Assembly: GCA_027080405.1 (NCBI GenBank)
Contig: JALWSL010000500.1
Location: 7,456 to 16,544, forward strand
Reading direction: 5' to 3'
DNA from: Planctomycetaceae bacterium
GTDB lineage: Bacteria; Planctomycetota; Planctomycetia; Planctomycetales; Planctomycetaceae
DNA length: 9,089 nucleotides
The notes under the pieces are model-generated. The model was not told where the DNA came from. It searched no databases and saw nothing but the letters and a program-made list of their open reading frames with translations. This document shows, piece by piece, positions 1 to 6,069 of this stretch (position 1 is the stretch's first letter; every line of letters begins with the position of its first letter). The position numbers were made by a program, and so were the translations under genes.

Positions 1-268
1 AATCCTGGTGTTGGAAAATGGCGAATGTTTCCGCGTCGAAATCACTCATCTCCATCGGCTGTTTGCTTAGCGGAAGAAACATCCTGTCGATAGCGGTAAT
101 GAGATCCGCCTTGCGTGGTGCCTTGGTAATGCTGTACTCCAGATCCGAAAGAACATTCCGATAGGAGACCAGACCGATAATCGCCGCGATCGCCATCAAA
201 AGCAGCATGGCGAACACTAACCCAAACTGTACAAACAGCTTACGACGAATGGAGCAAGTTAGAAACAC
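1..268 (-). CDS. N-terminus of a membrane protein, probably a sensor histidine kinase (truncated by window edge)
   Basis: An open frame of 89 codons runs leftwards off the window edge. It begins at a GTG at 268-266, preceded by the purine-rich ribosome-binding sequence AGGGAGGGACG, which favours this start over an in-frame TTG nine codons upstream. The protein starts with a basic stretch (residues 8-10, RRK). One hydrophobic segment follows at about residues 11-36 (LFVQFGLVFAMLLLMAIAAI), then a polar, mostly helical region (SYRNVLSDLEYSITKAPRK). A short cytoplasmic N-terminus, one membrane helix and an extracytoplasmic helical region is the usual start of HAMP-containing sensor kinases and chemoreceptors. 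The catalytic domains would lie outside the window, so the kinase call is inference; another single-span membrane protein is possible. It lies 153 bases downstream of flippase-like gene A on the same strand. Confidence 0.6.
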   Translation of the reverse strand, partial: MFLTCSIRRKLFVQFGLVFAMLLLMAIAAIIGLVSYRNVLSDLEYSITKAPRKADLITAIDRMFLPLSKQPMEMSDFDAETFAIFQHQD

Positions 269-421
269 ACCGTCCCTCCCTGAGTCGGTTTTCAAAACAT
301 CCCTGTTGCATCGTAGTGTATCAAGTTCATGGCTGATCGCATAGCGGAATCGTTCTTTACTTTCACGAGAAATTTACTTGTAGGGAACAATAGTCCACAT
401 GTGCGTTCTCGCTCCTGTTTG

Positions 422-1462
422 TTACGGCGGAGTGGTGTTTTTCAGGGGAAAAGCATAAAGGAGCCCGGCGAATATCACCTCGCTGGAGAATGAGATCAGG
501 CGAAACAGGATGGCAACAATGACTGCAACCGGTGGATCGATTTGCGGAGAGAGTTGTAGAATGGCGATTAAAATTCCCTCGCGGACTCCCAAGCCTGCAG
601 GAGCAAACAGAACCAGGAAACCGAGCGAAGTGGCTCCGGCGACCGCACATGTCCAGAGCAGGGGGGCTGTCCATGATTGGGGGAGAATATCGCAACTGAT
701 TAGCAGGCATCCCAGGCTTAACCCATTGATGAACCAACCGATGAAGACGATGGCGGATCCCAGTAGAACCAATTGGGGGGTAAAGCGAACACTGGATCTG
801 TTCGCCGGTTGGTCAGTTGAGGCGATACAGGAGGAAGCTGTCCTGGCGATCAGACGAGGTGTCGCCCACTGAAGGATCCATGAGACAACAGGCGTAGCCA
901 GAATGGCCAGCAACAGGATCAGGGCCGAGATCAGATACTGTGTACCGGTTTCGAGATCAGTCAGCGTTTTCAGAGCAGGGATCATCCGAGTGAGCGATTC
1001 ATCCGATTCAGTCCCGATGACAATCGGCAGCAATGTGATTGAGACCAGCAGGCCTGCCGCCATGGTGATAAGAGTTTCCACCGTTGCGAGCATCCCCGCC
1101 AGAGAAGGGGAGACGTGATAGTTGCCAAGCATCGCTGCCCGGATCACCAGCGAAAGAGCCTTTCCGGGGACATATTTACCAAGATGTCCGCAGAAGTGTG
1201 AGCGAAAAGTCGGGTAAAATGGTATCGAAACCCCAGCCTGCTTCAAAAGGAGCCACCACAACAGGCCGGCAGGTATCCAACTGAGAAAATAGAGTAATCC
1301 CGCTGTAACCCACCAACCGGGAGACCATTGAACCTGGCTAAACTCTGCCTCGTTCCACTGTTGGTAGCCGTAACGAACCACGTAAACGAACACAACTGCA
1401 AACAGTGTCCATTTTGCAATCAGTTTCAGCGGTAATTTCTGCCTGAAAGAGGTGGAGGGCAT
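422..1462 (-). CDS. Flippase-like integral membrane protein A (lysylphosphatidylglycerol synthase TM family, UPF0104)
   Basis: A 346-residue polytopic membrane protein of the LPG-synthase transmembrane/AglD-like family (Pfam LPG_synthase_TM). Hydrophobic segments lie at about residues 17-31, 50-75, 122-150, 175-200, 230-256, 268-288 and 311-338. Two family motifs are visible: HLGKYVPGKALSLVIR at about 93-108, and FAPAGLGVREGIL at about 286-298. The soluble aminoacyl-transferase domain of full-length MprF (over 800 residues) is absent, so lysyl transfer is not predicted. Members of this family are proposed to translocate or modify lipids or lipid-linked glycans; the substrate here is unknown. 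I chose the ATG at 1462. A TTG at 1483 would overlap the stop codon of the ACT gene (TTGA) and add seven residues; neither start has a clear Shine-Dalgarno sequence. The close spacing implies co-transcription with the ACT gene and flippase-like gene B. Confidence 0.85.
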   Translation of the reverse strand: MPSTSFRQKLPLKLIAKWTLFAVVFVYVVRYGYQQWNEAEFSQVQWSPGWWVTAGLLYFLSWIPAGLLWWLLLKQAGVSIPFYPTFRSHFCGHLGKYVPGKALSLVIRAAMLGNYHVSPSLAGMLATVETLITMAAGLLVSITLLPIVIGTESDESLTRMIPALKTLTDLETGTQYLISALILLLAILATPVVSWILQWATPRLIARTASSCIASTDQPANRSSVRFTPQLVLLGSAIVFIGWFINGLSLGCLLISCDILPQSWTAPLLWTCAVAGATSLGFLVLFAPAGLGVREGILIAILQLSPQIDPPVAVIVAILFRLISFSSEVIFAGLLYAFPLKNTTPP

Positions 1463-1479
1463 GAGACGGGGAGATCGTA

Positions 1480-1983
1480 TCAAAAGAAGTAGCTATCATC
1501 GTTTTGCAGGTCATCTTCAGTGATGATTTCAAGTCCCTGATCTTTCAGGATCTCCTGAGCGGTATCGATCTCATCGACAGAGATGGCGATCGCACCTCGG
1601 CCATTTTTTCGGAACAGCAAAGGGTACGTATACTGGATGCTCAATTCCGCCTGCACAAGAGCCAGGCAAACCTTGACGAACGGTTGGGCGACATTGGGGA
1701 GAATGACGCCGATGACATCATTTTCAAACCAGTTGAAGTTGGAGAGAGAAAAAAGTTCCCGGGCACGGTCCGTATCATCCACCATTAAACGGACCGTTGA
1801 AAAGTCGGCACTGTCTACAACGCTCATCGCAATTATTCTCAAGTCGTTGCGTTCCAGCTTGCGAAAAAGTTCGTGCAAACTGCCGATGCGGTTTTCCATA
1901 AAAACACAAAATTGACGCAGGCAAGGCCAACCCTCTCCGCGAATGGTTTCAGGGTTAACCGGAACGTCACTGCCATAACTCAT
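1480..1983 (-). CDS. Small double ACT-domain protein (probable ligand-binding regulator)
   Basis: A 167-residue soluble protein with two ACT-like modules. The first spans about residues 22-97, with the strand-loop-helix CVFMENRIGSLHELFRKL in place of the typical DRPGVL loop, then RIIAMSVVDSADFSTVRLMV. The second spans about 103-158 (VKVCLALVQAELSIQYTY, then AIAISVDEIDTAQEIL). ACT domains usually bind amino acids or other small effectors and control enzymes or transporters. No catalytic domain is present, so this would be a stand-alone sensor; similar small proteins are sometimes labelled acetolactate synthase regulatory subunit, which I do not adopt because no ilvB/ilvC gene is near. The start is the ATG at 1983, and the N-terminus (PVNPETIRG) looks genuine. 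It lies between two flippase-like genes, 62 bases after one and 17 bases before the other, suggesting it serves the same process. Confidence 0.85.
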   Translation of the reverse strand: MSYGSDVPVNPETIRGEGWPCLRQFCVFMENRIGSLHELFRKLERNDLRIIAMSVVDSADFSTVRLMVDDTDRARELFSLSNFNWFENDVIGVILPNVAQPFVKVCLALVQAELSIQYTYPLLFRKNGRGAIAISVDEIDTAQEILKDQGLEIITEDDLQNDDSYFF

Positions 1984-2045
1984 CGATTGTCTGCCATCTT
2001 CTGTTAAAACTCTGAGGGGAAAACCTGATTGGAACGCCGCTAACT

Positions 2046-3107
2046 TTATGTTGAATTGGAAGTTACGTCAATAAGAGAATCATCATTTCTTTCCTCCCGG
2101 ACTTCCTGCTCGGATTCCTGCCGAATCTGGGAGAAGGAAAATCCGGAGCGTGCCAGACAGATCAGCCCGACCGCGGTCACCGCAACGTATTGAAGCAGGT
2201 GGTAGTAGATGGAGGCGGCGAATGCGCTTCCTTCCGAAATGGAAAACAATTCGAGTGTCCCCACAAACGCCGCCTGAATGAGCCCAAAGAAACCGGGAGT
2301 TGAGGGGATCGTCACTGCAAACACGAGGCTCCCCAACAGGATCAATGTGGCCGAGAAGGGAACATGGATGCCAAAACTGCGAAGCGAAATGTAGATCATC
2401 ACGCAGTTGCAACTCCACTGAAGCAGAGAGTTGATGATAAGCCCCAGCAGTAATTTCCCCTCCCTGAGTGCGGAAGTTCCCGCAGCCATATGGTTCGCCA
2501 GTTCATTTAGTTTCTGTTTTTTCGCGGTGGAGATCGGAAGTCGCTCGATCATGCCAACTGTCAGTCGCAACGCCTGTTTGAGCCAGATCAACCCTGCAGA
2601 AAGAATGATGACTGCGATGATCGCAACAGTTCCGATGCCCTGAAACGCCGTTTGCATCGATTCAGGGATTTCCTGCACGCACAGAAGGCCCGCTCCCACG
2701 AGTATGAGAACGGCAAACAGGTCCAAGATTCTTTCGATGGCAACACTGCTGAAAACGGCGGCAGGGGGAACGTTCTGCTGTTTGCCCAGCAGGACGATCC
2801 GAAAAATCTCTCCTAGATGGGCAGGGAGAACATTGTTGCCCATAAATCCAACCATCAGCGGATTGATGACTTGCCTTGCGGTTAGGGGTTTTACGGGACG
2901 TAGCAACCAACTCCAACGAATCGCCTTGAGCCAAAAAAACAGAATAAGGGCGATGAGATAAAGGGGGATTGTGTCATACCGTGCAGCGGTAAAACTGTTT
3001 CGAACCTCCGTCCAGTTGACATCCTTGACGGAATACCACAGGCACAAAATCGTAACCGCAAGACCGATAAACAGATGGAACCACTTGTTCTTGTGAATCT
3101 TGCTCAC
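2046..3107 (-). CDS. Flippase-like integral membrane protein B (lysylphosphatidylglycerol synthase TM family, UPF0104)
   Basis: A 353-residue polytopic membrane protein of the same superfamily as protein A, but closer to the classic form. Family motifs are GFMGNNVLPAHLGEIFR at about residues 87-103, the VAIERILDLFAVL helix at about 122-134, and TIPSTPGFFGLIQAAF at about 266-281. Membrane segments are at about 9-25, 47-64, 127-145, 158-177, 219-242, 253-280 and 296-320. The C-terminus is a charged, Glu/Arg-rich cytoplasmic-looking tail (about 325-353). As with A, no MprF-type transferase domain is attached, so a translocase or accessory role is more likely than lysyl transfer. The start is a GTG at 3107 with GGAG just upstream (GGAGAGGG before GTG). 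It is the first gene of the leftward set, and its promoter should lie in the palindrome-rich region 3108-3300. Proteins A and B are diverged, so they are not a recent duplication. Confidence 0.88.
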   Translation of the reverse strand: MSKIHKNKWFHLFIGLAVTILCLWYSVKDVNWTEVRNSFTAARYDTIPLYLIALILFFWLKAIRWSWLLRPVKPLTARQVINPLMVGFMGNNVLPAHLGEIFRIVLLGKQQNVPPAAVFSSVAIERILDLFAVLILVGAGLLCVQEIPESMQTAFQGIGTVAIIAVIILSAGLIWLKQALRLTVGMIERLPISTAKKQKLNELANHMAAGTSALREGKLLLGLIINSLLQWSCNCVMIYISLRSFGIHVPFSATLILLGSLVFAVTIPSTPGFFGLIQAAFVGTLELFSISEGSAFAASIYYHLLQYVAVTAVGLICLARSGFSFSQIRQESEQEVREERNDDSLIDVTSNST

Positions 3108-3224
3108 CCCTCTCCAGTACCAGCATTGCCGGCGAAACGTCTTTCAGTTCCTCAAAACAAACATTCCGTTCTGTTGATAAGCATAGCACGAAAAAGAAAA
3201 GTTGCTCCAGACCAGAATGTCGCG

Positions 3225-3245
3225 AGTAAAGGCAATTGCCTTACT
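3225..3245. promoter_or_regulatory. Near-perfect palindrome, candidate operator
   Basis: The sequence reads AGTAA-A-GGCAATTGCC-TTACT. The core AAGGCAATTGCCTT (3229-3242) is a perfect 14-bp palindrome. With one bulged base the symmetry extends to the AGTAA/TTACT ends. It is centred about 128 bases upstream of the GTG of flippase-like gene B, a position suited to a dimeric regulator of that gene or of the divergent pair. The binding protein is unknown. Confidence 0.4.
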
Positions 3246-3273
3246 GTAACGGGTGATGATATCATAAGTTACA
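3245..3273. promoter_or_regulatory. Nested inverted repeats TGTAAC...GTTACA enclosing ATGATATCAT
   Basis: TGTAAC at 3245-3250 is the reverse complement of GTTACA at 3268-3273. Between them lies the perfect 10-bp palindrome ATGATATCAT (3256-3265). The block directly abuts the palindrome at 3225-3245. Nested symmetric sites in a divergent promoter region suggest operators; they could also form a cruciform. No regulator is identified. Confidence 0.35.
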
Positions 3274-3361
3274 ACAATTCTCCCGCCGTTCGCTCGTGAT
3301 AGTCTGGTGGTACGTTTCGTGCGTTTCAGGAAAAAAGCAGAAATAAAAGGGATATCCATTG

Positions 3362-3377
3362 ACCTCTGTCGAGAGGT
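3362..3377. repeat. Short hairpin, 6-bp stem
   Basis: ACCTCT (3362-3367) and AGAGGT (3372-3377) are exact reverse complements around a GTCG tetraloop. It lies 16 bases upstream of the Fur-like palindrome, inside the upstream region of the DUF1559 gene. It has no T-tract, so it is not a typical terminator. Confidence 0.3.
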
Positions 3378-3393
3378 TACTAAACTCTCTTTT

Positions 3394-3412
3394 ATTGAGA
3401 TTGAGTCTCAAT
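3394..3412. promoter_or_regulatory. 19-bp palindrome resembling a Fur-family box
   Basis: The sequence is ATTGAGA-TTGAG-TCTCAAT, with perfect 7-bp arms and 8 of 9 base pairs matched across the 19-bp site. Its inner 15 bases match the common Fur-type form TGAGAATNATTCTCA at 12 of the 14 defined positions. It is centred about 93 bases upstream of the preferred ATG of the DUF1559 gene and about 296 bases from the divergent flippase-like gene, so the DUF1559 gene is the likelier target. Fur, PerR and Zur sites cannot be told apart by eye, and another dimeric regulator with the same symmetry is possible. Confidence 0.45.
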
Positions 3413-3495
3413 ATCTGTTTGTCAGGTGGCCAGCCACGTGGTTGGTGTGGTGGTCTTGCTTTACTTGTCGGTGATTGAATGTGGAGATGTTCACT

Positions 3496-4551
3496 ATGTT
3501 TGCCAGGGGAAATTGTTTCGTTCGTCGTTCAACCCGGTTGAAGATTGATTCCATGAGGGGGGCGAGCGGCTTTACACTGATTGAGCTGCTTGTCGTTATC
3601 GCTATCATCGCCATATTGGTTGCCCTTCTTCTTCCGGCTGTCCAGCAGGCACGAGAAGCAGCCAGAAGAAGTTCATGCAAGAACAACTTGAAGCAAATTG
3701 GGTTGGCGCTACATAATTATCTGGATACTTACACGTTGTTTCCCCCGGCAGTCTGTGTTTCCAATGACGGAACGGCTGGAGGACAATGGTCAATTCACGC
3801 GCGGATTATGCCATTTGTGGAGCAAGGGGCGCTCTACAATATCGCAATTCTGGAAGAGGCGTATGTCGAGGGAGCGCCGCCCGCCAATGTGCGAGTGGCG
3901 ACCTATCAATGCCCCTCCGATCCGAATGACAAACCGCGGGGGAACGATCATTATCCGACATCGTACGGCTACAGCGCAGGGCCCTGGTTTGTCTGGGATA
4001 ACGCGACCCATACGAAAGGGCAGGGGGCCTTCGGACCGAATAGCAGAACTTCAGACAGAGACTTTACAGACGGTCTTTCCAATACGCTTGCTTTTGCAGA
4101 GGTAAAGGCGTTTACTCCCTATATTCGTGATGGGGGCGATTTGTCCGGATTGGGGGCCGCGATGCCTGCTGATGTTGCCACGGTTAGTGCCTACAGTAAT
4201 GGTACGCTGAAAGGAAATGTCATTGGCGGCACATCGCCAACAGCCAGCGGTCACACTGAGTGGGTTGACGGACGAGTCCACCAGACCGGTTTTACAACCA
4301 CTTTCACACCGAATACGATTGTTCCCATCGCTGGAGGTAGCGCGCCAGATGGAGATTTCACCAACTGTAGAGAGGCTAAAAGTTGCACGGAACCAACGTA
4401 TGCTGTGGTTACTTCACGCAGTTATCACACCGGGACCGTCAACGCTCTGTTGATGGATGGTTCGGTACGCAGTTTCAGCGAAAACATCGACCTGACGACA
4501 TGGCAGAACTTGAGTATCCGTAATGATGGTAATGTGTTGGGTGAATTCTGA
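3496..4551 (+). CDS. DUF1559 pseudopilin-like protein with type IV pilin N-terminal signal
   Basis: A planctomycete-type DUF1559 protein of 351 residues from the chosen start. A basic leader (FVRRSTRLK) is followed by the prepilin cleavage site G25|F26 with Glu at mature position 5 (FTLIE). Next comes a membrane helix ([19 protein letters not shown]) and the conserved [28 protein letters not shown]. Near the C-terminus is the signature H-X9-DG (H311 to D321-G322, [12 protein letters not shown]). A type II/IV prepilin peptidase probably processes it, leaving it anchored in or exported through the inner membrane; the family's function is poorly known. I chose the ATG at 3496 because GGAG lies nine bases upstream. 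A TTG at 3475 and ATGs at 3487 and 3553 are in frame; the 3553 ATG would give a minimal MRGASG leader. Planctomycete genomes carry dozens of paralogues. A Fur-like palindrome lies upstream. Confidence 0.92.
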   Translation: MFARGNCFVRRSTRLKIDSMRGASGFTLIELLVVIAIIAILVALLLPAVQQAREAARRSSCKNNLKQIGLALHNYLDTYTLFPPAVCVSNDGTAGGQWSIHARIMPFVEQGALYNIAILEEAYVEGAPPANVRVATYQCPSDPNDKPRGNDHYPTSYGYSAGPWFVWDNATHTKGQGAFGPNSRTSDRDFTDGLSNTLAFAEVKAFTPYIRDGGDLSGLGAAMPADVATVSAYSNGTLKGNVIGGTSPTASGHTEWVDGRVHQTGFTTTFTPNTIVPIAGGSAPDGDFTNCREAKSCTEPTYAVVTSRSYHTGTVNALLMDGSVRSFSENIDLTTWQNLSIRNDGNVLGEF

Positions 4552-4679
4552 TACCCAGCCTGGAGACCAGTAGAAGCTCTAGGTAAGCAACAAATGAGCG
4601 GGTATGGAGGCGCGGGCCTTCCCAGGATTGACTCGGTTTGAGTTATCGATACGGGAAGGTTTCTTTTTTATCAATAAGT

Positions 4680-4702
4680 GGAATTCTGATCACGGGAATT
4701 CC
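4680..4702. repeat. Inverted repeat GGAATTC-N9-GAATTCC
   Basis: GGAATTC (4680-4686) and GAATTCC (4696-4702) are exact reverse complements, separated by nine bases that include the palindrome TGATCA. It follows a T-tract (about 4662-4669) rather than preceding one, so it does not look like a rightward terminator. It could be a regulator site, but its function is unknown. Confidence 0.3.
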
Positions 4703-4860
4703 GTTCGCGTCGTCTCCTGGGGTGAAATAACCGATTTTGCTAGACCGGTAATGCTTGGTGATATTGCCGCAATTGCCCAGTTTCCCATAGCTTGCTGAGC
4801 CGTACAGGTCTGACGAAAATAAGGATGATCAGGATCGTTGTATCAGGAATGCTGTGACAG

Positions 4861-4882
4861 ATTGATTGAAACTGCAATCAAT
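4861..4882. promoter_or_regulatory. Perfect 8-bp inverted repeat upstream of kinase gene, candidate operator
   Basis: ATTGATTG (4861-4868) and CAATCAAT (4875-4882) are perfect reverse complements separated by AAACTG. The half-site spacing of 14 bases centre to centre suits a helix-turn-helix dimer. The repeat ends 58 bases before the TTG start of the histidine kinase gene, within the expected promoter region. No regulator is identified. Confidence 0.4.
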
Positions 4883-4940
4883 GACGATGATCGGAAAGGG
4901 AGTCTATCGAGTAGAAAGAACGGCGTAATATCAGGAAGGC

Positions 4941-5753
4941 TTGGCAAACAAGATGAAGCTATCCAACGAACAGAAAATTGCGGAATTGGAACATCAGGTT
5001 GCCCTCATGCGTCAACAGTTGATGCAGTCTGAAAAAATGAGCACCGTCGGCGTTCTTGCCTCGTCGATCACGCACGAATTCAACAACATTCTGACAACCG
5101 TGATCAACTACGCCAAAATGGGCTTGCGACACAAAGACGAAGCGATTCGTGAAAAGTCGTTCACAAAAATTCTTGCTGCGGGCCAAAGAGCGGCAAAGAT
5201 AACGACAGGAATGTTGTCATACGCCCGGGAGAACGGGGATCGCAAGGAAAGTTATGAGTTGGTCCAATTGGTGGAAGATGTACTGGTTTTGGTCGAGAAA
5301 GATTTGCAGGTCCATCGAATATCGTTGGTGAAAAAGTTTGACCAGCAGCCTTGTGCCGTTGTGAATGCCAATCAGATTCAACAGGTATTGCTGAACTTGA
5401 TTATTAACGCCCGTCAAGCGATGGCAGAAGGGGGAACTTTGACAATCAGCCTGGATGAAAACCTCGCTGAGGGCTTTGCGGAAATTACAATTCGTGATAC
5501 CGGGTGTGGCATACCGCCGCAGGTATTGCCAAAAATTTTCGATTCATTTTTCACTACCAAAACAGCCGATGAATCAGGCCAGGGTGGTTCCGGGCTTGGA
5601 TTGGCGATGTGTAAAGAAGTGATTGAGTCGCATCAGGGACGCATTCGCGTGGAGAGTACACCGGGGAAAGGGACGGCGTTCACTTTGAAGTTGCCGTTGG
5701 CCAAAGGGCAAACAGGTTTCATCCACAGCGAATCGGTCAACAGGGCGGGTTGA
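4941..5753 (+). CDS. Soluble sensor histidine kinase without a sensory domain
   Basis: A 270-residue cytoplasmic histidine kinase. A short coiled-coil-like N-terminus (about residues 8-32) leads to the HisKA-type H box ITHEFNNILTTVINYA, with phospho-acceptor His45. The catalytic ATP-binding domain shows an N box (NLIINARQAM, 152-161), G1 box (DTGCGIP, 186-192), F box (FDSFFTTK, 200-207) and G2 box (GGSGLGL, 215-221). All key residues are present, so it should autophosphorylate. It has no membrane segment or PAS, GAF or REC domain, so its input must come from a partner protein or the N-terminal coil. No response regulator lies within the window. The preferred start is a TTG at 4941 with AGGA four bases upstream; an ATG at 4953, four codons later, is the alternative. 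It resembles planctomycete orphan kinases. The pathway is unknown. Confidence 0.92.
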   Translation: MANKMKLSNEQKIAELEHQVALMRQQLMQSEKMSTVGVLASSITHEFNNILTTVINYAKMGLRHKDEAIREKSFTKILAAGQRAAKITTGMLSYARENGDRKESYELVQLVEDVLVLVEKDLQVHRISLVKKFDQQPCAVVNANQIQQVLLNLIINARQAMAEGGTLTISLDENLAEGFAEITIRDTGCGIPPQVLPKIFDSFFTTKTADESGQGGSGLGLAMCKEVIESHQGRIRVESTPGKGTAFTLKLPLAKGQTGFIHSESVNRAG

Positions 5754-5942
5754 AAACGATTCATCAGGTCATCAGGCATTGCGTGCTCACCTGGATTGCT
5801 GTTGCAGCGATTTACTGCTGGTATCATGTTGCTGGCATTTGCTCTGCTCCAATCAGGTGTCCCGTTGGGTAGATGGAAATTGTGCTGCGGCCCGCGGCCC
5901 GTTTGCTATCATATTCTGAAAGCTGAACTGTCTGGCTCCATT

Positions 5943-5975
5943 TTCCGGTTGAGTTCTGGTTGCGTTCCGGTTGCA
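5943..5975. repeat. Three imperfect 11-bp tandem repeats upstream of the aldolase gene
   Basis: TTCCGGTTGAG (5943-5953), TTCTGGTTGCG (5954-5964) and TTCCGGTTGCA (5965-5975) lie head to tail without spacers. The common part is TTCYGGTTG. An 11-bp period places each copy on the same helix face, as in the direct-repeat sites of OmpR/PhoB-type response regulators. The array ends 94 bases before the aldolase ATG. Confidence 0.4.
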
Positions 5976-5979
5976 TTAT

Positions 5980-5995
5980 TGACGGCTTAACGTCA
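5980..5995. promoter_or_regulatory. Inverted repeat TGACG-N6-CGTCA, candidate operator
   Basis: TGACG (5980-5984) and CGTCA (5991-5995) are exact reverse complements around GCTTAA, starting four bases after the 11-bp tandem repeats and 74 bases before the aldolase ATG. The size fits a small dimeric repressor site. Five-base arms can arise by chance, so confidence is low. Confidence 0.28.
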
Positions 5996-6069
5996 GGATT
6001 GCACCGTGTTACAAGTGCCGGTTTTTATCTTTTGGGTTTTCAAAGACAGTTCCAGTTACCGAAACAGCC

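Larger units (their letters stand above)
3108..3495. other. Divergent intergenic region, palindrome-rich
   Basis: A 388-base region without a credible gene, between the leftward flippase-like gene B and the rightward DUF1559 gene. Short open frames here have no recognisable protein character. It should hold both divergent promoters, but I see no convincing -35/-10 pair. It contains several inverted repeats, listed separately: 3225-3245, 3245-3273, 3362-3377 and 3394-3412. Confidence 0.7.
4552..4940. other. Intergenic region with inverted repeats, no credible gene
   Basis: A 389-base gap between the DUF1559 gene and the histidine kinase. A 64-codon open frame at 4604-4798 matches no family I recognise and lacks a ribosome-binding site. 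Inverted repeats at 4680-4702 and 4861-4882 are listed separately. The 10-mer GAATTCTGAT occurs at 4543-4552, across the DUF1559 stop codon, and again at 4681-4690. TATCAGGAA occurs at 4841-4849 and 4929-4937. No clear terminator was found. Confidence 0.6.
5754..6069. other. Intergenic region with short tandem and inverted repeats
   Basis: A 316-base gap between the kinase and aldolase genes. It begins with a perfect tandem duplication TCATCAGG-TCATCAGG (5761-5776). A 64-codon TTG-started frame at 5796-5990 has a hydrophobic start but no ribosome-binding site and no family resemblance, so I do not call it. The 11-bp tandem repeats at 5943-5975 and the inverted repeat at 5980-5995 are listed separately. 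No clear terminator or promoter boxes were recognised. Confidence 0.6.

Noticed and set aside
363..737. 124-codon leftward open frame
   Set aside because: It lies mostly inside the flippase-like gene A on the same strand in another frame; its Cys/His/Arg-rich sequence has no family character.
510..872. 120-codon rightward open frame
   Set aside because: Antisense to flippase-like gene A, whose family motifs are clear; the rightward translation is low-complexity and unrecognisable.
1480..1983. Acetolactate synthase small subunit (ilvH) identity
   Set aside because: ACT fold is shared, but there is no ilvB or ilvC nearby and the layout of two ACT modules in 167 residues is not diagnostic of IlvH.
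422..3107. MprF-type lysylphosphatidylglycerol synthase activity for the two membrane proteins
   Set aside because: Both are about 350 residues and lack the C-terminal aminoacyl-transferase domain; only the transmembrane family assignment is supported.
4604..4798. 64-codon open frame between the DUF1559 and kinase genes
   Set aside because: No ribosome-binding site, no recognisable domain, and it contains an inverted repeat; too short to support.
5796..5990. Short TTG-started frame with a signal-peptide-like start
   Set aside because: Hydrophobic start may be chance; the rest is Cys-rich and unlike any family, with no ribosome-binding site and tandem repeats at its 3' end.
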